A stretch of DNA of 64,000 nucleotides from Chryseomonas sp014190935 (GCF_014190935.1 NZ_JACHVV010000004.1:248001-312000); one strand, 5' to 3'. Counted from the first letter of the stretch, positions 25,720 to 34,977 are shown. Numbers and translations are program-made. Notes: generated by a model from the letters alone, not told the origin.

Positions 25720-25810
25720 GTAGGTTGGGTTGAGCGCAACGAAGCCCAACATCGCCTCAGGGCTCGCCATGTCGGGCTGCGACGATAGGGCCGTCTCAAC
25801 CCAACCTGCG
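25720..25810. repeat. Inverted pair of dispersed palindromic repeat (type B)
   Basis: GTAGGTTGGGTTGAGCGCAA...GAAGCCCAAC at 25720-25750 and an inverted copy at 25771-25810, in the 324-bp gap after the sugar dehydrogenase gene. They match the family at 20.4, 37.1, 37.2 and 63 kb. Apart from these and the next promoter, the gap shows nothing. Confidence 0.75.
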
Positions 25811-25982
25811 GAGACATGGATAGCCTGTTGAGGCGGCAACTCGGGTAAGCCGCGAGACGCCTCGTCGAAACGACGAATACTCCGTCGCTTCGTCAAATAA
25901 AGCACAACGATTCGACGCTCTGACGCTCACATCTGGCAGCGCCGCTTTTTAAGCTGGAGCCTCAACCACGGAGGATCCCGCC

Positions 25983-27056
25983 ATGAAAGTCACCCTGCTC
26001 GGCGCCGGCCATATCGGCTACACCATTTCGCAATTGCTGCACGCTAGTGGCGACTACCAGGTGACGGTGGCGGATCGCGACGAGCGCGCCCTGGCGGCCA
26101 TCGCCGCCCTGGGTGTGCAGACCCGGACCCTGGATACCGCCGACGCCAGCGCCCTGGCCGCGGCCCTGGATGACCAGGACGTGGTGCTCAATGCCCTGCC
26201 CTATCATCTGGCGATTCCCGTGGCCCAGGCGGCCAAGGCTACCAACACCCACTATTTCGACCTGACCGAAGACGTCAAGGCGACCAAGACCATCCGCCAG
26301 CTGGCCGAGGGCGCGAGCAATGCCTTCATGCCCCAGTGCGGTCTGGCGCCCGGCTTCATCGGTATCGCCGCGCACTCCCTGGCCAAGCGCTTCGACAGCG
26401 TGCGCGAGGTGAAGATGCGCGTCGGCGCCTTGCCGGAATTCCCCACCAATGCCCTGAAGTACAACCTGACCTGGAGCGTCGACGGCCTGGTCAACGAGTA
26501 CTGCCACCCCTGCGAAGCCGTACGCAACGGCGAACTGCAACTGGTGCAGCCGCTGGAAGGCCTGGAGCACTTTTCCCTGGACGGCGTGGAATACGAGGCC
26601 TTCAACACCTCGGGCGGCCTGGGCACCCTCTGCGAGACCCTGCAGGGCCAGGTGGAAACCCTGGACTACAAGACCGTGCGCTATCCCGGTCACCGCGACC
26701 TGATGAAGTTCCTGCTGGAAGACCTGCGCCTGGCCGGTGACCAGGAGCAGCTCAAGAACATCCTGCGTGGCGCCGTGCCCACCACCATGCAGGACGTGGT
26801 GCTGGTGTTCGTCACCGTCAGCGGGATGCGCGGTGGCAAGCTGGTGCAGGAGGTGTTCAGCCGCAAGATCTTCGCCGCCGAGCGCGACGGTCGCCTGACC
26901 AGCGCCATCCAGATCACCACCGCCGCCGGCATCTGCACCGCCCTGGACCTGTTCCGCGAAGGCAAGCTGCCGCAGCGCGGCTTCATCGCCCAGGAGCAGG
27001 TCGACATGGAGGCCTTCCTGGCCAACCGTTTCGGCAAGTCCTACCAGCCGGTCTGA
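25983..27056 (+). CDS. Saccharopine dehydrogenase family protein (lysine 6-dehydrogenase-like)
   Basis: 357-residue NAD(P)-dependent oxidoreductase. The Rossmann motif LLGAGHIGYTIS is at the N-terminus and the catalytic-domain region includes MPQCGLAPGFIGIAAH and VRYPGHRDLMKFLLED. Length and motifs fit the saccharopine/lysine dehydrogenase branch, so it may oxidise lysine at the epsilon-amino group or act on a related amino acid. The gene has GGAGGA before the ATG. It is followed by a Gfo/Idh/MocA gene. Substrate assignment is inference. Confidence 0.8.
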   Translation: MKVTLLGAGHIGYTISQLLHASGDYQVTVADRDERALAAIAALGVQTRTLDTADASALAAALDDQDVVLNALPYHLAIPVAQAAKATNTHYFDLTEDVKATKTIRQLAEGASNAFMPQCGLAPGFIGIAAHSLAKRFDSVREVKMRVGALPEFPTNALKYNLTWSVDGLVNEYCHPCEAVRNGELQLVQPLEGLEHFSLDGVEYEAFNTSGGLGTLCETLQGQVETLDYKTVRYPGHRDLMKFLLEDLRLAGDQEQLKNILRGAVPTTMQDVVLVFVTVSGMRGGKLVQEVFSRKIFAAERDGRLTSAIQITTAAGICTALDLFREGKLPQRGFIAQEQVDMEAFLANRFGKSYQPV

Positions 27057-27122
27057 TCGGGGAAGCTTAGCGGGCGATAAGGGGTCCATAACGGAACAGT
27101 TGCCGTTAGAGGACCCCTCGTC

Positions 27123-28064
27123 ATGCTCAGCGTCGCCATCGTCGGTTGCGAACAGATCCACGCCCAGGACTATCTGGACACCAGCCTGGCCGATCCGCGG
27201 GTGCGGGTGGTGGCGGTGGCCAGCGAACGCGATCCCGCCCGCGCCCGGCGCCTTGCCGCGCCCCACAGTCTGCCGGTACTCGATGACTTCACCCGGTTGC
27301 CCGCGGTGGACCTGGCCTTCGTCACCACCGCCATCGAGGATCACGAGGCAGCGGTGACCGCCCTGCTCCCGCGCGCCCGTCATCTCTTCGTGGAAAAGCC
27401 GCTGGCCGTCTCGGCAGCCCGGGCCACCGCCCTGGCCGATCAGCTCGCCGGGCGTTCCTGCTTCAGTGGCTTCTATCTGCGCACCGACCCGGCCTTGCAG
27501 CTGTTGCGCCAGCGGGCGCGGGACGGCGCCATCGGCAGCCTCGCCCACCTGTCGCTCACCGCCGGCCACCCCGGGCTGCTGGAGGGCTGGCTCAGCGACT
27601 GGCCGGCGCATCTGGACGAGCGCCGCATGGGCTATGGCGCCTTTGGCGATCTGGCGGTGCACCTGCTGGACTTCAGCGCCTGGCTAAGCGGTGAGGCCCT
27701 GACCGTCGTGCACAGTCGGCTGGACCGCGATCCGTGCTGGCCGCTGGATCATGGCGGCGAGGCCCTGCTCCAGGCCGGCGATCTGCCGATTCATCTGCGC
27801 GCCAGCGCCACCCTGCGCGGTCCGCGGCTGGCCATGCGGCTGGACGGTAGCGAGGGAAGCCTGGAGCTCTCCGCGGGGCGCCTGGTGCTGCACGACGCCA
27901 AGGGCAATCGGCAGGTGTTGGCCGAGGGGGTGGATCCCGGCGTGCCCCAGGGCGCCCAGGCGGTGTTCGACCAGCTGCTCGGCCAGCCGCGACCGGAACT
28001 GGCCAGTCTGGCGGACGCCCTGGTGGCCAATCGGCCGCTTGATGCCCTCTATGGACGCGGTTGA
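27123..28064 (+). CDS. Gfo/Idh/MocA family oxidoreductase
   Basis: 313-residue NAD(P)-dependent dehydrogenase. The N-terminal Rossmann fold begins VAIVGCEQIHAQDYLD, where the usual GxGxxG is altered to GCEQIH, so cofactor binding may be unusual. The conserved HLFVEKPLAVS follows (about 86-96), then the C-terminal alpha/beta domain with GYGAFGDLAVHLLDF holding the catalytic His. Typical substrates are sugars, inositol or related polyols. A gap of 66 bp separates it from the upstream gene. Function remains open. Confidence 0.75.
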   Translation: MLSVAIVGCEQIHAQDYLDTSLADPRVRVVAVASERDPARARRLAAPHSLPVLDDFTRLPAVDLAFVTTAIEDHEAAVTALLPRARHLFVEKPLAVSAARATALADQLAGRSCFSGFYLRTDPALQLLRQRARDGAIGSLAHLSLTAGHPGLLEGWLSDWPAHLDERRMGYGAFGDLAVHLLDFSAWLSGEALTVVHSRLDRDPCWPLDHGGEALLQAGDLPIHLRASATLRGPRLAMRLDGSEGSLELSAGRLVLHDAKGNRQVLAEGVDPGVPQGAQAVFDQLLGQPRPELASLADALVANRPLDALYGRG

Positions 28065-28173
28065 AGGCGGATTCGGACGCTCCGGGGCCACCTAAAGGTC
28101 GGACAGTTGGTGCCGATAGCGAGGGTATCCAGCGCAACTTGGCTGATACCCACCTCGCAGAAAGGAAGGCTCC

Positions 28174-29814
28174 ATGGTCTGGTTCAACAATCTGGCGCTG
28201 GCGAAGAAACTCGCCGTGGCCTTTGGCCTGTGTACGGCCATCACCCTGGGCATCGGCGCCGTCGGCCTCAGCGGTATCCGCAGCGTCAACGCTCAGCTGG
28301 ATAACGTGCTGAACGACACGCTGCTCTCCATCACCCTGCTCAACGATGCCAAGAGCAATGTCATCGGCCACAACCGCGATCTGTTCCGCGTGCTGTCCAT
28401 GGCCTACGGCGAGGCGCCCCAGAGCGATCTGCAGACCGTCATCACCTCCCTGCGCGACAACCAGGCCGATGCCGAGAAACCCTTCGCCGCCTATCGCACC
28501 ACGCCGCTGCAGGCCGATGAAAAGCAGGCCGGCGATGCCTTCGAGCAGGACTGGAAGAGCTATATCGCCGGCACCGACGCCATCCTGGCGCGGCTGGCCG
28601 TCAAGGACGTCGCCGGTGCCGCCAAGTTGTTGAACGAGCAGGTGCAACCCACCTATCGCAAGACCATGGCCTCGTTCAAGGTCATGATCCAGTCCAACAA
28701 GCGCCAGAGCGCCGAAGCCGGCACCGCGGCGCATGCCGCCTACCAGCAGGCGGTCTGGGCACTGGGCCTGGGTCTGCTGCTGGCCTCACTCTGCGCCCTG
28801 GCGCTGGGCATCGTCATCACCCGGATGATCGTTGCACCAATCCGCCAGGCAGTGACCAGCGCCGAGCGCGTCGCCCAGGGCGACCTGACCCAGTCGATCC
28901 AGAGTTCGCGCCGTGACGAGGCCGGGCAGCTGCTGCAAGCGCTGGGTGGCATGCAGCGCAGCCTGAAAGACACGGTACAACAGATGGCCGGCGCCTCCAG
29001 CCAGCTCGCCGCGGCCGCCGAGGAACTGCACGCCGTGACCGAGGAGAGCTCGCGGGGTCAGGTCCGCCAGCACGATGAAGTGCAGCAGGCCGCCACCGCG
29101 GTCAACCAGATGACCGCCGCCGTGGAAGAGGTGGCGCGCAATGCCGCCTCCACCTCCACTGCCTCCCAGGACACCAGCCGCGAAGCCCAGCAGGGCCGCG
29201 AGCAGGTGCAGCAGGCCGCCCAGGCCATGGCGGTGATGACCGGCGAGATCACCGACTCCACCCAGAAGGTGCAGACCCTGGAAGGCCAGGTACGCGAGAT
29301 CGGCAAGTTGCTGGAGGTGATCCGCGGGATCGCCGAGCAGACCAACCTGCTGGCGCTCAATGCCGCCATCGAAGCCGCCCGGGCGGGCGAACAGGGCCGC
29401 GGCTTCGCCGTGGTGGCGGACGAGGTCCGTGCCCTGGCCCATCGTACCCAGGGGTCCACCGGCGAGATCGAACGCATGATGAGTGCCGTGCGTAGCAGCG
29501 CCGAGGAAGCGGTGGGCGCCATGCACAAGAGCCAGTCCCTGGCCGACAGCACCCAGGCGCGCGCCAACCGGGCCGGTGAAGCCCTGGACCGCATCGCCGC
29601 GGGGGTCGCCCAGATCGAGGAGCGCAACCTGGTGATCGCCAGCGCCGCCGAGGAGCAGGCCCAGGTCGCTCGCGAAGTGGATCGCAACCTGGTCAACATC
29701 CAGGACCTGTCCACCCAAACCGCCACCGGGGCCCAGCAGACCGCGGCGTCCAGCCAGGAGCTGTCGCGACTGGCCACCTCCTTCCAGACCCTGGTGGCGC
29801 AATTCCGTTATTGA
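28174..29814 (+). CDS. Methyl-accepting chemotaxis protein (4HB sensor, HAMP)
   Basis: 546-residue transmembrane chemoreceptor. Helix TM1 is about residues 12-32, with a four-helix-bundle periplasmic sensor (33-187), TM2 about 190-212 (VWALGLGLLLASLCALALGIVIT), a HAMP domain (213-265) and the signalling domain with EQTNLLALNAAIEAARAGEQGRGFAVVADEVRALA. AAGGAAGG lies before the ATG at 28174. The 4HB-type sensor binds small ligands such as amino or organic acids in related receptors. Its ligand is not evident. Confidence 0.92.
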   Translation: MVWFNNLALAKKLAVAFGLCTAITLGIGAVGLSGIRSVNAQLDNVLNDTLLSITLLNDAKSNVIGHNRDLFRVLSMAYGEAPQSDLQTVITSLRDNQADAEKPFAAYRTTPLQADEKQAGDAFEQDWKSYIAGTDAILARLAVKDVAGAAKLLNEQVQPTYRKTMASFKVMIQSNKRQSAEAGTAAHAAYQQAVWALGLGLLLASLCALALGIVITRMIVAPIRQAVTSAERVAQGDLTQSIQSSRRDEAGQLLQALGGMQRSLKDTVQQMAGASSQLAAAAEELHAVTEESSRGQVRQHDEVQQAATAVNQMTAAVEEVARNAASTSTASQDTSREAQQGREQVQQAAQAMAVMTGEITDSTQKVQTLEGQVREIGKLLEVIRGIAEQTNLLALNAAIEAARAGEQGRGFAVVADEVRALAHRTQGSTGEIERMMSAVRSSAEEAVGAMHKSQSLADSTQARANRAGEALDRIAAGVAQIEERNLVIASAAEEQAQVAREVDRNLVNIQDLSTQTATGAQQTAASSQELSRLATSFQTLVAQFRY

Positions 29815-29846
29815 TCGGTCATCCCGCACCCTTCCGACCGGCGGTC

Positions 29847-29880
29847 AGCCTGCCCTCGCCCCCGCGAGTGGCAGGCTTTC
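29847..29880 (+). terminator. Long hairpin after the chemoreceptor gene
   Basis: AGCCTGCC-CTCGC-cccc-GCGAG-t-GGCAGGCT forms a 13-bp stem (29847-29877) followed by TTC, 33 bases after the stop. It is a likely terminator with a short T-tract. Confidence 0.6.
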
Positions 29881-29967
29881 GGTGCAGCCATGGGTCTGCA
29901 GGCCCGACGCGCTGATGTTCGCAATTGAACATTGCGCGCCGACGCGGCTCTGAGCAGAAACACCTGA

Positions 29968-30234
29968 ATGGATGCTCCCATGCGCTTTACCTACGATGCC
30001 CGCCGCAGCTATCGCCTGATCGGCCTGGACGATGGCCGTCTGGCTGGCCAATTGCTGTGTGGGCAGCTGTACATCATGGTCGCGGGCGATGGAAAGCAAC
30101 CGCAGTCCTATGCCCAGCTGGAAGATGACCAGCTGCGCACCGCCGAGGGCCGGCTGATCGGCTGTCGCGACGCGGATATCCTCACCCTGCAGCGGACGGG
30201 CGTAGCCCTGCGTCTGGAGCCGCTCGACGCCTGA
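29968..30234 (+). CDS. Small hypothetical protein
   Basis: 88-residue soluble protein MDAPMRFTYDARRSYRLIGL..., predicted mainly beta-strand (LIGLDDGRLAGQLLCGQLYIMVAGDG). An internal ATG at 29980 (MRFTYD) could be the true start; neither has a strong ribosome site. Family not recognised. The frame ends LRLEPLDA just before a converging small lipoprotein gene. Confidence 0.5.
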   Translation: MDAPMRFTYDARRSYRLIGLDDGRLAGQLLCGQLYIMVAGDGKQPQSYAQLEDDQLRTAEGRLIGCRDADILTLQRTGVALRLEPLDA

Positions 30235-30244
30235 GGCAGGACGG

Positions 30245-30391
30245 CTAGCGCGGTCCCCTCTGCTCCGGGCCACCGCCTGGCCCGTCCCCATGGCCACCAT
30301 GACCTCCACCGCCGGGCGGTGGCATGAACAGCCAGCACCCGGACAGGGACAACAGGGCCGCCAGTACGGCCAGCTTGACGCTCTTCACCAT
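30245..30391 (-). CDS. Small glycine-rich lipoprotein
   Basis: A 48-residue frame: MVKSVKLAVLAALLSLSGCW, then LFMPPPGGGGHGGHG, a GPGGGP stretch and a charged end. A lipobox LSGC gives Cys19 as the likely lipid-modified residue, leaving a very short Gly/His-rich mature part of about 30 residues. AGGAG is 11 bases before the ATG and 8 before an overlapping GTG at 30394, which may be the real start. It has the look of small pseudomonad envelope lipoproteins; metal binding by the HGGHGD stretch is only a guess. Confidence 0.6.
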   Translation of the reverse strand: MVKSVKLAVLAALLSLSGCWLFMPPPGGGGHGGHGDGPGGGPEQRGPR

Positions 30392-30619
30392 CACGACGAT
30401 CTCTCCTCTCGAAGGGCCCTTCCCTTCTCACCGTCATTGGACGCCAGGCCGAGCCGAAAAAGGCGTAGCCCCGGGTAAAGGCCAGGTAATAACGCTGTCC
30501 GGCCTGATACATCCGCTGCCGATCGGTGGGAACCTCTCGCGCGCCTTGCTGCTCCATTTCCTTGAACGTCATCGAAAAGATGCCAAACGGGCGCCTTTTG
30601 GCCCCCTTCAGGAGATGTC

Positions 30620-31513
30620 ATGTCCAGCAACAACCAGTACAGCATGCAGAACCCCCTCACCCAGTATCCCCAGCCGGAATTTCCCAAGCAGCCCCAGGAG
30701 GCCCCGGGCCTGGCGCAGGTCATGGAGCCGCGTCCCGATCATGGCGAGACCAGCTACAGGGGCTTCGGTCGACTGGCCGGACGCAAGGCGCTGATCACCG
30801 GCGCGGACTCGGGGATCGGTCGGGCCACGGCCATCGCCTATGCCCGGGAGGGTGCCGATCTGGTACTGAACTACCTACCCGAGGAAGAGGCCGACGCCCA
30901 GGAAGTGGTCACGCTGGTGGAAGCCGAGGGTCGCAAGGCCGTCTGCGTGCCCGGTGACCTGAAGGACGAGGCCTTCTGCACACAGCTGGTGAGCAAGGCC
31001 AAGGAGGCCCTGGGCGGTCTCGACATCCTGGTCAACGTGGCCGGCAAGCAGACCGCCGTGCAGGACATCGCCGAGCTGACCACCGAGCAGTTCGACGCCA
31101 CCTACAAGACCAACGTCTACGCCCTGTTCTGGCTGTGCAAGGCTGCCCTGCCGCACCTGCCGGCCGGCGCCGCCATCATCAACACCACCTCGATCCAGGC
31201 CACCCAGCCTTCCGAATTCCTGCTGGACTACGCCTCGACCAAGGCGGCCATCACCAACTTCACCAAGGCCCTGGCCAAGCAGGTCGCCAGCAAGGGCATC
31301 CGCGTCAACGCCGTGGCCCCCGGTCCGTTCTGGACCCCGCTGCAGCCCAGCGGCGGCCAGCCCCAGGAAAAGATCCCCACCTTTGGCGGCGAAACGGTGT
31401 TCAAGCGCCCTGGCCAACCGGCGGAACTGGCGCCCATCTATGTGCTGCTGGCCTCCCAGGAATCGAGCTATGTGACCGGTGAGGTCTATGGCGCCACCGG
31501 AGGCATGGGCTGA
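30620..31513 (+). CDS. SDR family oxidoreductase (YghA/YhdF-type)
   Basis: 297-residue short-chain dehydrogenase. A ~45-residue N-terminal extension (NPLTQYPQPEFPKQPQEAPG) is typical of the YghA/YhdF stress-related SDRs. The cofactor loop is GADSGIGRATA (about 61-71), NVAGKQ is the structural motif, and the catalytic Ser and YxxxK are in TTSIQATQPSEFLLDYASTK. The gene has AGGAG before the ATG and lies 5 bp upstream of the GH15 gene. It probably reduces or oxidises aldehydes/alcohols; substrate unknown. Confidence 0.88.
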   Translation: MSSNNQYSMQNPLTQYPQPEFPKQPQEAPGLAQVMEPRPDHGETSYRGFGRLAGRKALITGADSGIGRATAIAYAREGADLVLNYLPEEEADAQEVVTLVEAEGRKAVCVPGDLKDEAFCTQLVSKAKEALGGLDILVNVAGKQTAVQDIAELTTEQFDATYKTNVYALFWLCKAALPHLPAGAAIINTTSIQATQPSEFLLDYASTKAAITNFTKALAKQVASKGIRVNAVAPGPFWTPLQPSGGQPQEKIPTFGGETVFKRPGQPAELAPIYVLLASQESSYVTGEVYGATGGMG

Positions 31514-31518
31514 CGGCC

Positions 31519-33318
31519 ATGGCGGCCTTCGATCCCGCCCGCCAGGATGGCTACGCGCCCCTGGCGGGCTATGCCGCCCTCTCCGATGGCCGTTCGGTCG
31601 CCCTGGTGGCGCCGGACGGCTCGCTGGACTGGTGGTGCGTGCCCAACATGGATTCCGCCCCGCTGTTCGACCGTCTGCTGGACGCTCCAGAGGGCGGATT
31701 CTTTTCGATCGCCCCGGTGGCCGACTATCGCGTCGAGCGGGCCTATCGAGAAGACAGCAATGTGCTGGAAACCTGCTTCCACACCGCTGATGGCAGCGTC
31801 CGCCTCACCGAATCGCTCAACAGCGGTTCGGCCGGGCGCCTGCCCTGGTGCGAACTGGGTCGCCGGGTGGAAGGTCTTTCCGGGCGGGTCGAACTGCGCA
31901 TCGAACTGGTACCCGGGACCCAGGGCCAGACCGTCTCACCCTGGATGCGCAGCACCCCCAATGGCGAGGTCATGCACGTCGATGGCGTGATGGCCACCCT
32001 GCGCTATTGCGAACGCCTGGAAATCCTCCAGTGCGACGACCGCCGACTGGTGGCGCGCCTGGTGCTCGAAGCCGGGCAACGCAGTGTCCTGGCGCTGACC
32101 GCGACCGAGAACGAGCCGCTGGTGGTGCCCTCGCTGGACGAGGTGGACCAGCGCATCGACCGCAGTGACCAAGCCTGGCGCGAATGGGCCCAGGGCTTCG
32201 CCTACCGCGGCGAATTCCTCAGCGAGGTGAAGCGCTCCGCGCTGGCCCTCAAGCTCTTGCTCTACTCCCCCACCGGCGCCATCGTCGCCGCGGCCACCAC
32301 CTCGCTGCCAGAACGCATCGGCGGCGACAAGAACTACGAATACCGCTACGCCTGGGTGCGCGATGCGGTCTTTACCATCAAGGCCTTCCTGCGCCTGGGC
32401 GCCCTTGGCGAAGCCCAGGCGGCCCTGGCCTGGATCCAGAATGTCATCCGCCGCCACGGCAATCGTCTGCACACCTGCTTTACCCTGCAGGGCGAACTGG
32501 CACCGGCGGAGCGCACCATTCCCGTCCCCGGCTATCGCGACTCCCAGCCGGTGCGCGTCGGCAATCGCGCCAGCGCCCAATGCCAGCTGAGTCTTTATGG
32601 CGATCTGCTGGAGACCTTCCGCCTCTATGCCAGCAAGGGCCACGTGCTGGATTTCGCCACCGCCAGCCTGCTCACCGACCTGGCCAATCTCTGCGCCGAT
32701 GGCTGGCGCCAGCCGGATGCCGGCATGTGGGAGTTGCCCGAAGAGCGGCACTACACCCTGTCCAAGCTGGGCTGCTGGTTCGCCCTGGATCGCGCCGTGA
32801 CCCTGGCCCGCGAAGGGCACATCCCCGACGCCATGTGTGGCCGCTGGGAGCGCGAGCGCGACCGCATTCGCGATTGGGTCAACGAACACTGCTGGAGCGA
32901 GCGCAAGCAGGCCTACACCTTCTATGCCGGGACCGAGCGCCTGGACGCCGGGCTGCTGCTCGGTATCCGCTTCGGCTTCGACGGGGGTGAGCGGTCGGTG
33001 AGCACCCTGGCCGCCATCCGCCGCGAGCTGGCCCGCGGTCCGCTGGTCTATCGCTACAGCGGCGCCGAGCGGGAGGAAGGGGCCTTTCTCGCCTGCTCCT
33101 ACTGGATGGTCGAGGCCCATGCCGTACTGGGCGAGGTGGACCAGGCATGCGAACTGATGCGCGAGGTCCTGGCCGCCAGTCTCAATGGCGTCGGCCTGAT
33201 GACCGAGATGCGCGATCCCAATGACGGCGCAGCCCTGGGCAACTTCCCCCAGGGCTTGAGCCACCTGGCCATGGTGCATGCCGCGCTGATCCTGGAAGAG
33301 CCGGAGCCCGAGGCGTGA
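31519..33318 (+). CDS. Glycoside hydrolase family 15 protein (trehalase/glucoamylase-like)
   Basis: 599-residue cytosolic enzyme with an N-terminal trehalase-like beta domain (GYAALSDGRSVALVAPDGSLDWWCVPNMDS, residues 15-46) and a C-terminal alpha6/alpha6 barrel. The barrel has YRYAWVRDAVFTIKAFLRLG, WRQPDAGMWELPEERHYTLSK (acid Glu) and ACSYWMVEAHAVLGE. GH15 members hydrolyse alpha-glucosidic links, for example in trehalose or maltodextrin. It sits between an SDR gene (5 bp) and a methyladenine glycosylase gene (4-bp GTGA overlap), a linked stress-type operon. No signal peptide is seen. Confidence 0.88.
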   Translation: MAAFDPARQDGYAPLAGYAALSDGRSVALVAPDGSLDWWCVPNMDSAPLFDRLLDAPEGGFFSIAPVADYRVERAYREDSNVLETCFHTADGSVRLTESLNSGSAGRLPWCELGRRVEGLSGRVELRIELVPGTQGQTVSPWMRSTPNGEVMHVDGVMATLRYCERLEILQCDDRRLVARLVLEAGQRSVLALTATENEPLVVPSLDEVDQRIDRSDQAWREWAQGFAYRGEFLSEVKRSALALKLLLYSPTGAIVAAATTSLPERIGGDKNYEYRYAWVRDAVFTIKAFLRLGALGEAQAALAWIQNVIRRHGNRLHTCFTLQGELAPAERTIPVPGYRDSQPVRVGNRASAQCQLSLYGDLLETFRLYASKGHVLDFATASLLTDLANLCADGWRQPDAGMWELPEERHYTLSKLGCWFALDRAVTLAREGHIPDAMCGRWERERDRIRDWVNEHCWSERKQAYTFYAGTERLDAGLLLGIRFGFDGGERSVSTLAAIRRELARGPLVYRYSGAEREEGAFLACSYWMVEAHAVLGEVDQACELMREVLAASLNGVGLMTEMRDPNDGAALGNFPQGLSHLAMVHAALILEEPEPEA

Positions 33319-33872
33319 GCGACCTGGACTTCACCCGTCCGGTGGACGAGGTCGCCCGGCAACTGATCGGCGCGACGCTCAGGGTCGCGGGCGTCGGTGG
33401 CCTCATCGTCGAGACCGAGGCCTATGACGGCGAAGACCCGGCCTCCCACAGCTTTTCCGGTCCCACCCCGCGCAACCGCGCCATGTTCGGTCCGCCCGGC
33501 CATGCCTATGTCTATCGCTCCTATGGCATCCACTGGTGCTTCAACCTGGTCTGCCGCGAAGCCGGGCATGGCGCCGGCGTGCTGATCCGCGCGCTGGAGC
33601 CGCTGTGGGGGCTGGAGACAATGCGCGAACGTCGCGGTGGCCTGCCCGATCGCCTGCTCTGCGCCGGTCCCGGCCGGCTGTGCCAGGCCCTCGCCATCGA
33701 CGGCAGTCACGATGGCCTGCCGCTGGCCGAACCGCCCTTCCTGCTGGAGCCGGCGGCTGCCGAGGTGGCGGTGCTCGCGGGCCCGCGCATCGGCATCAGC
33801 CGCGCGCGCGAGGTGCCCTGGCGCTTCGGCCTGGCCGGTTCGCGCTATCTGAGTCGTGGCTTTCCTGGCTGA
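33315..33872 (+). CDS. DNA-3-methyladenine glycosylase (AAG/MPG family)
   Basis: 185-residue monofunctional base-excision repair glycosylase that removes alkylated purines. Start GTG at 33315 overlaps the GH15 stop (GTGA), implying translational coupling. Catalytic Glu lies in IVETEAYDGEDPASHSFSG; RNRAMFGPPGHAYVYRSYGIHWCFN is the diagnostic AAG core and AGPGRLCQAL the C-terminal motif. The final ~77 bp overlap a small gene predicted on the opposite strand. Confidence 0.9.
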   Translation: MSDLDFTRPVDEVARQLIGATLRVAGVGGLIVETEAYDGEDPASHSFSGPTPRNRAMFGPPGHAYVYRSYGIHWCFNLVCREAGHGAGVLIRALEPLWGLETMRERRGGLPDRLLCAGPGRLCQALAIDGSHDGLPLAEPPFLLEPAAAEVAVLAGPRIGISRAREVPWRFGLAGSRYLSRGFPG

Positions 33873-33984
33873 GCACCGCCGCGCGGTGCTGGCGCCGGCC
33901 GCGGCGCAAATCGACGATCAGGGTCAGGAGACCGAAGGCCAGAATCACCAGGACGATGCCCAGGCCGAGTAGCTGCTTTTCCAT
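33796..33984 (-). CDS. Small single-pass membrane protein
   Basis: 62-residue frame starting MEKQLLGLGIVLVILAFGLL, with one membrane helix (about 5-25) followed by a basic stretch DLRRGRRQHR and a Ser/Arg-rich tail. GGAGG is 6 bases before the ATG. It lies 30 bp after the CorA-like gene on the same strand and overlaps the 3' end of the glycosylase gene by 77 bp. The start half is convincing; the overlapping tail is less so. Confidence 0.5.
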   Translation of the reverse strand: MEKQLLGLGIVLVILAFGLLTLIVDLRRGRRQHRAAVLSQESHDSDSANRPGRSARAPRARG

Positions 33985-34014
33985 GTTGTCCTCCGGGTCT
34001 GTCGATGAAGCGCG

Positions 34015-34968
34015 CTAGACCGCGCGCGCGGCGGATTCGGCCCGACGCCGCAGCGAGCGGCGCAGGATCCAGGTCAGGGCGAGACTCAGCGTGGCCATGG
34101 CTGCCAGCAGCAGCGAGTAGGACAGCCACCAGGGATGACCGGCGGTCATCATGCTGAATTCGGACATGCCGCCAATGCCGGCGATGAGGTTGAGCGGCAG
34201 GAACACCACGTTGATCAGCGTGAGGTTGCGCAGGGTCAGGTTCATGCTGTTGTTGGCCAGGTTGCCACGGGCATCCATGAGGCGGGCGAACACCGTGGCG
34301 TAGAGGTCGGCCTGGCGGCGGCACTGATCGTTCTCGATGATCAGGTCCTCCAGGCGCGCCTGCAGCGCCTCACCGAACTCGCGCCTTTCGGCGATCTGTC
34401 GCAGTCGGTCGAGGACCGCGCCGTTGCCCTGCAGGGCGTTGATGTAATGGATCAGGCTCTCGCTGAGGTTGAACATCTGCAGCAGGTGCTCGTTGCCCAG
34501 GGAGCTGTCGAAGCGCTGCTGCAATTCGCGGCCGACCAGCCTGATGACCTTGAGATGCCCCTGGTAGTGATGGACGCTGCGAAACAGCAGCTCCACCAGC
34601 ACATCCAGCGGAGCGTGCAGCGGCTGCAACGGCCCCTCGCCGGCCAGCAGCGACTGGCCGGCGGAGATGACCACCAGCCGCTCGGGATGCCAGAGCAAGC
34701 CGAAGGAAGACACCTCGAAGGCGAAGCGCGCTCCGCCGGCATAGCGTTCCGGACGCTTCCAGATCAGGAAGAGTTCGTCGCCCTGCACTTCCAGGCGCGA
34801 GACCTCGTCCGGGTCGAGCGCCGAGGCCAGGCGGTGACTGTCCAGGTTGAAGGCCTGCTGCAGCCAGGTGCGTTCCCGGGCATCCGGATCGCTGCACAGC
34901 AGCACTGGCGCCTGGCGGTCGCCGGCCGGCACCAGGCCGCCGTCCAGCAGGGTGAAGGCTTCGATCAT
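34015..34968 (-). CDS. CorA-family divalent cation transporter (ZntB-like), GMS variant
   Basis: 317-residue CorA superfamily protein: a large cytosolic N-domain, a long stalk helix, then two C-terminal membrane helices (about 244-264 and 280-300). The ion-selectivity motif after TM1 is normally GMN; here it reads GIGGMSEFS, giving GMS at residues 267-269. TM1 is NVVFLPLNLIAGIGG. ZntB-like members move Zn2+ rather than Mg2+. The gene is 9 bp after the ATP-grasp gene on the same strand, so the two are co-transcribed. Confidence 0.82.
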   Translation of the reverse strand: MIEAFTLLDGGLVPAGDRQAPVLLCSDPDARERTWLQQAFNLDSHRLASALDPDEVSRLEVQGDELFLIWKRPERYAGGARFAFEVSSFGLLWHPERLVVISAGQSLLAGEGPLQPLHAPLDVLVELLFRSVHHYQGHLKVIRLVGRELQQRFDSSLGNEHLLQMFNLSESLIHYINALQGNGAVLDRLRQIAERREFGEALQARLEDLIIENDQCRRQADLYATVFARLMDARGNLANNSMNLTLRNLTLINVVFLPLNLIAGIGGMSEFSMMTAGHPWWLSYSLLLAAMATLSLALTWILRRSLRRRAESAARAV

Positions 34969-34977
34969 GAGAAGCTC

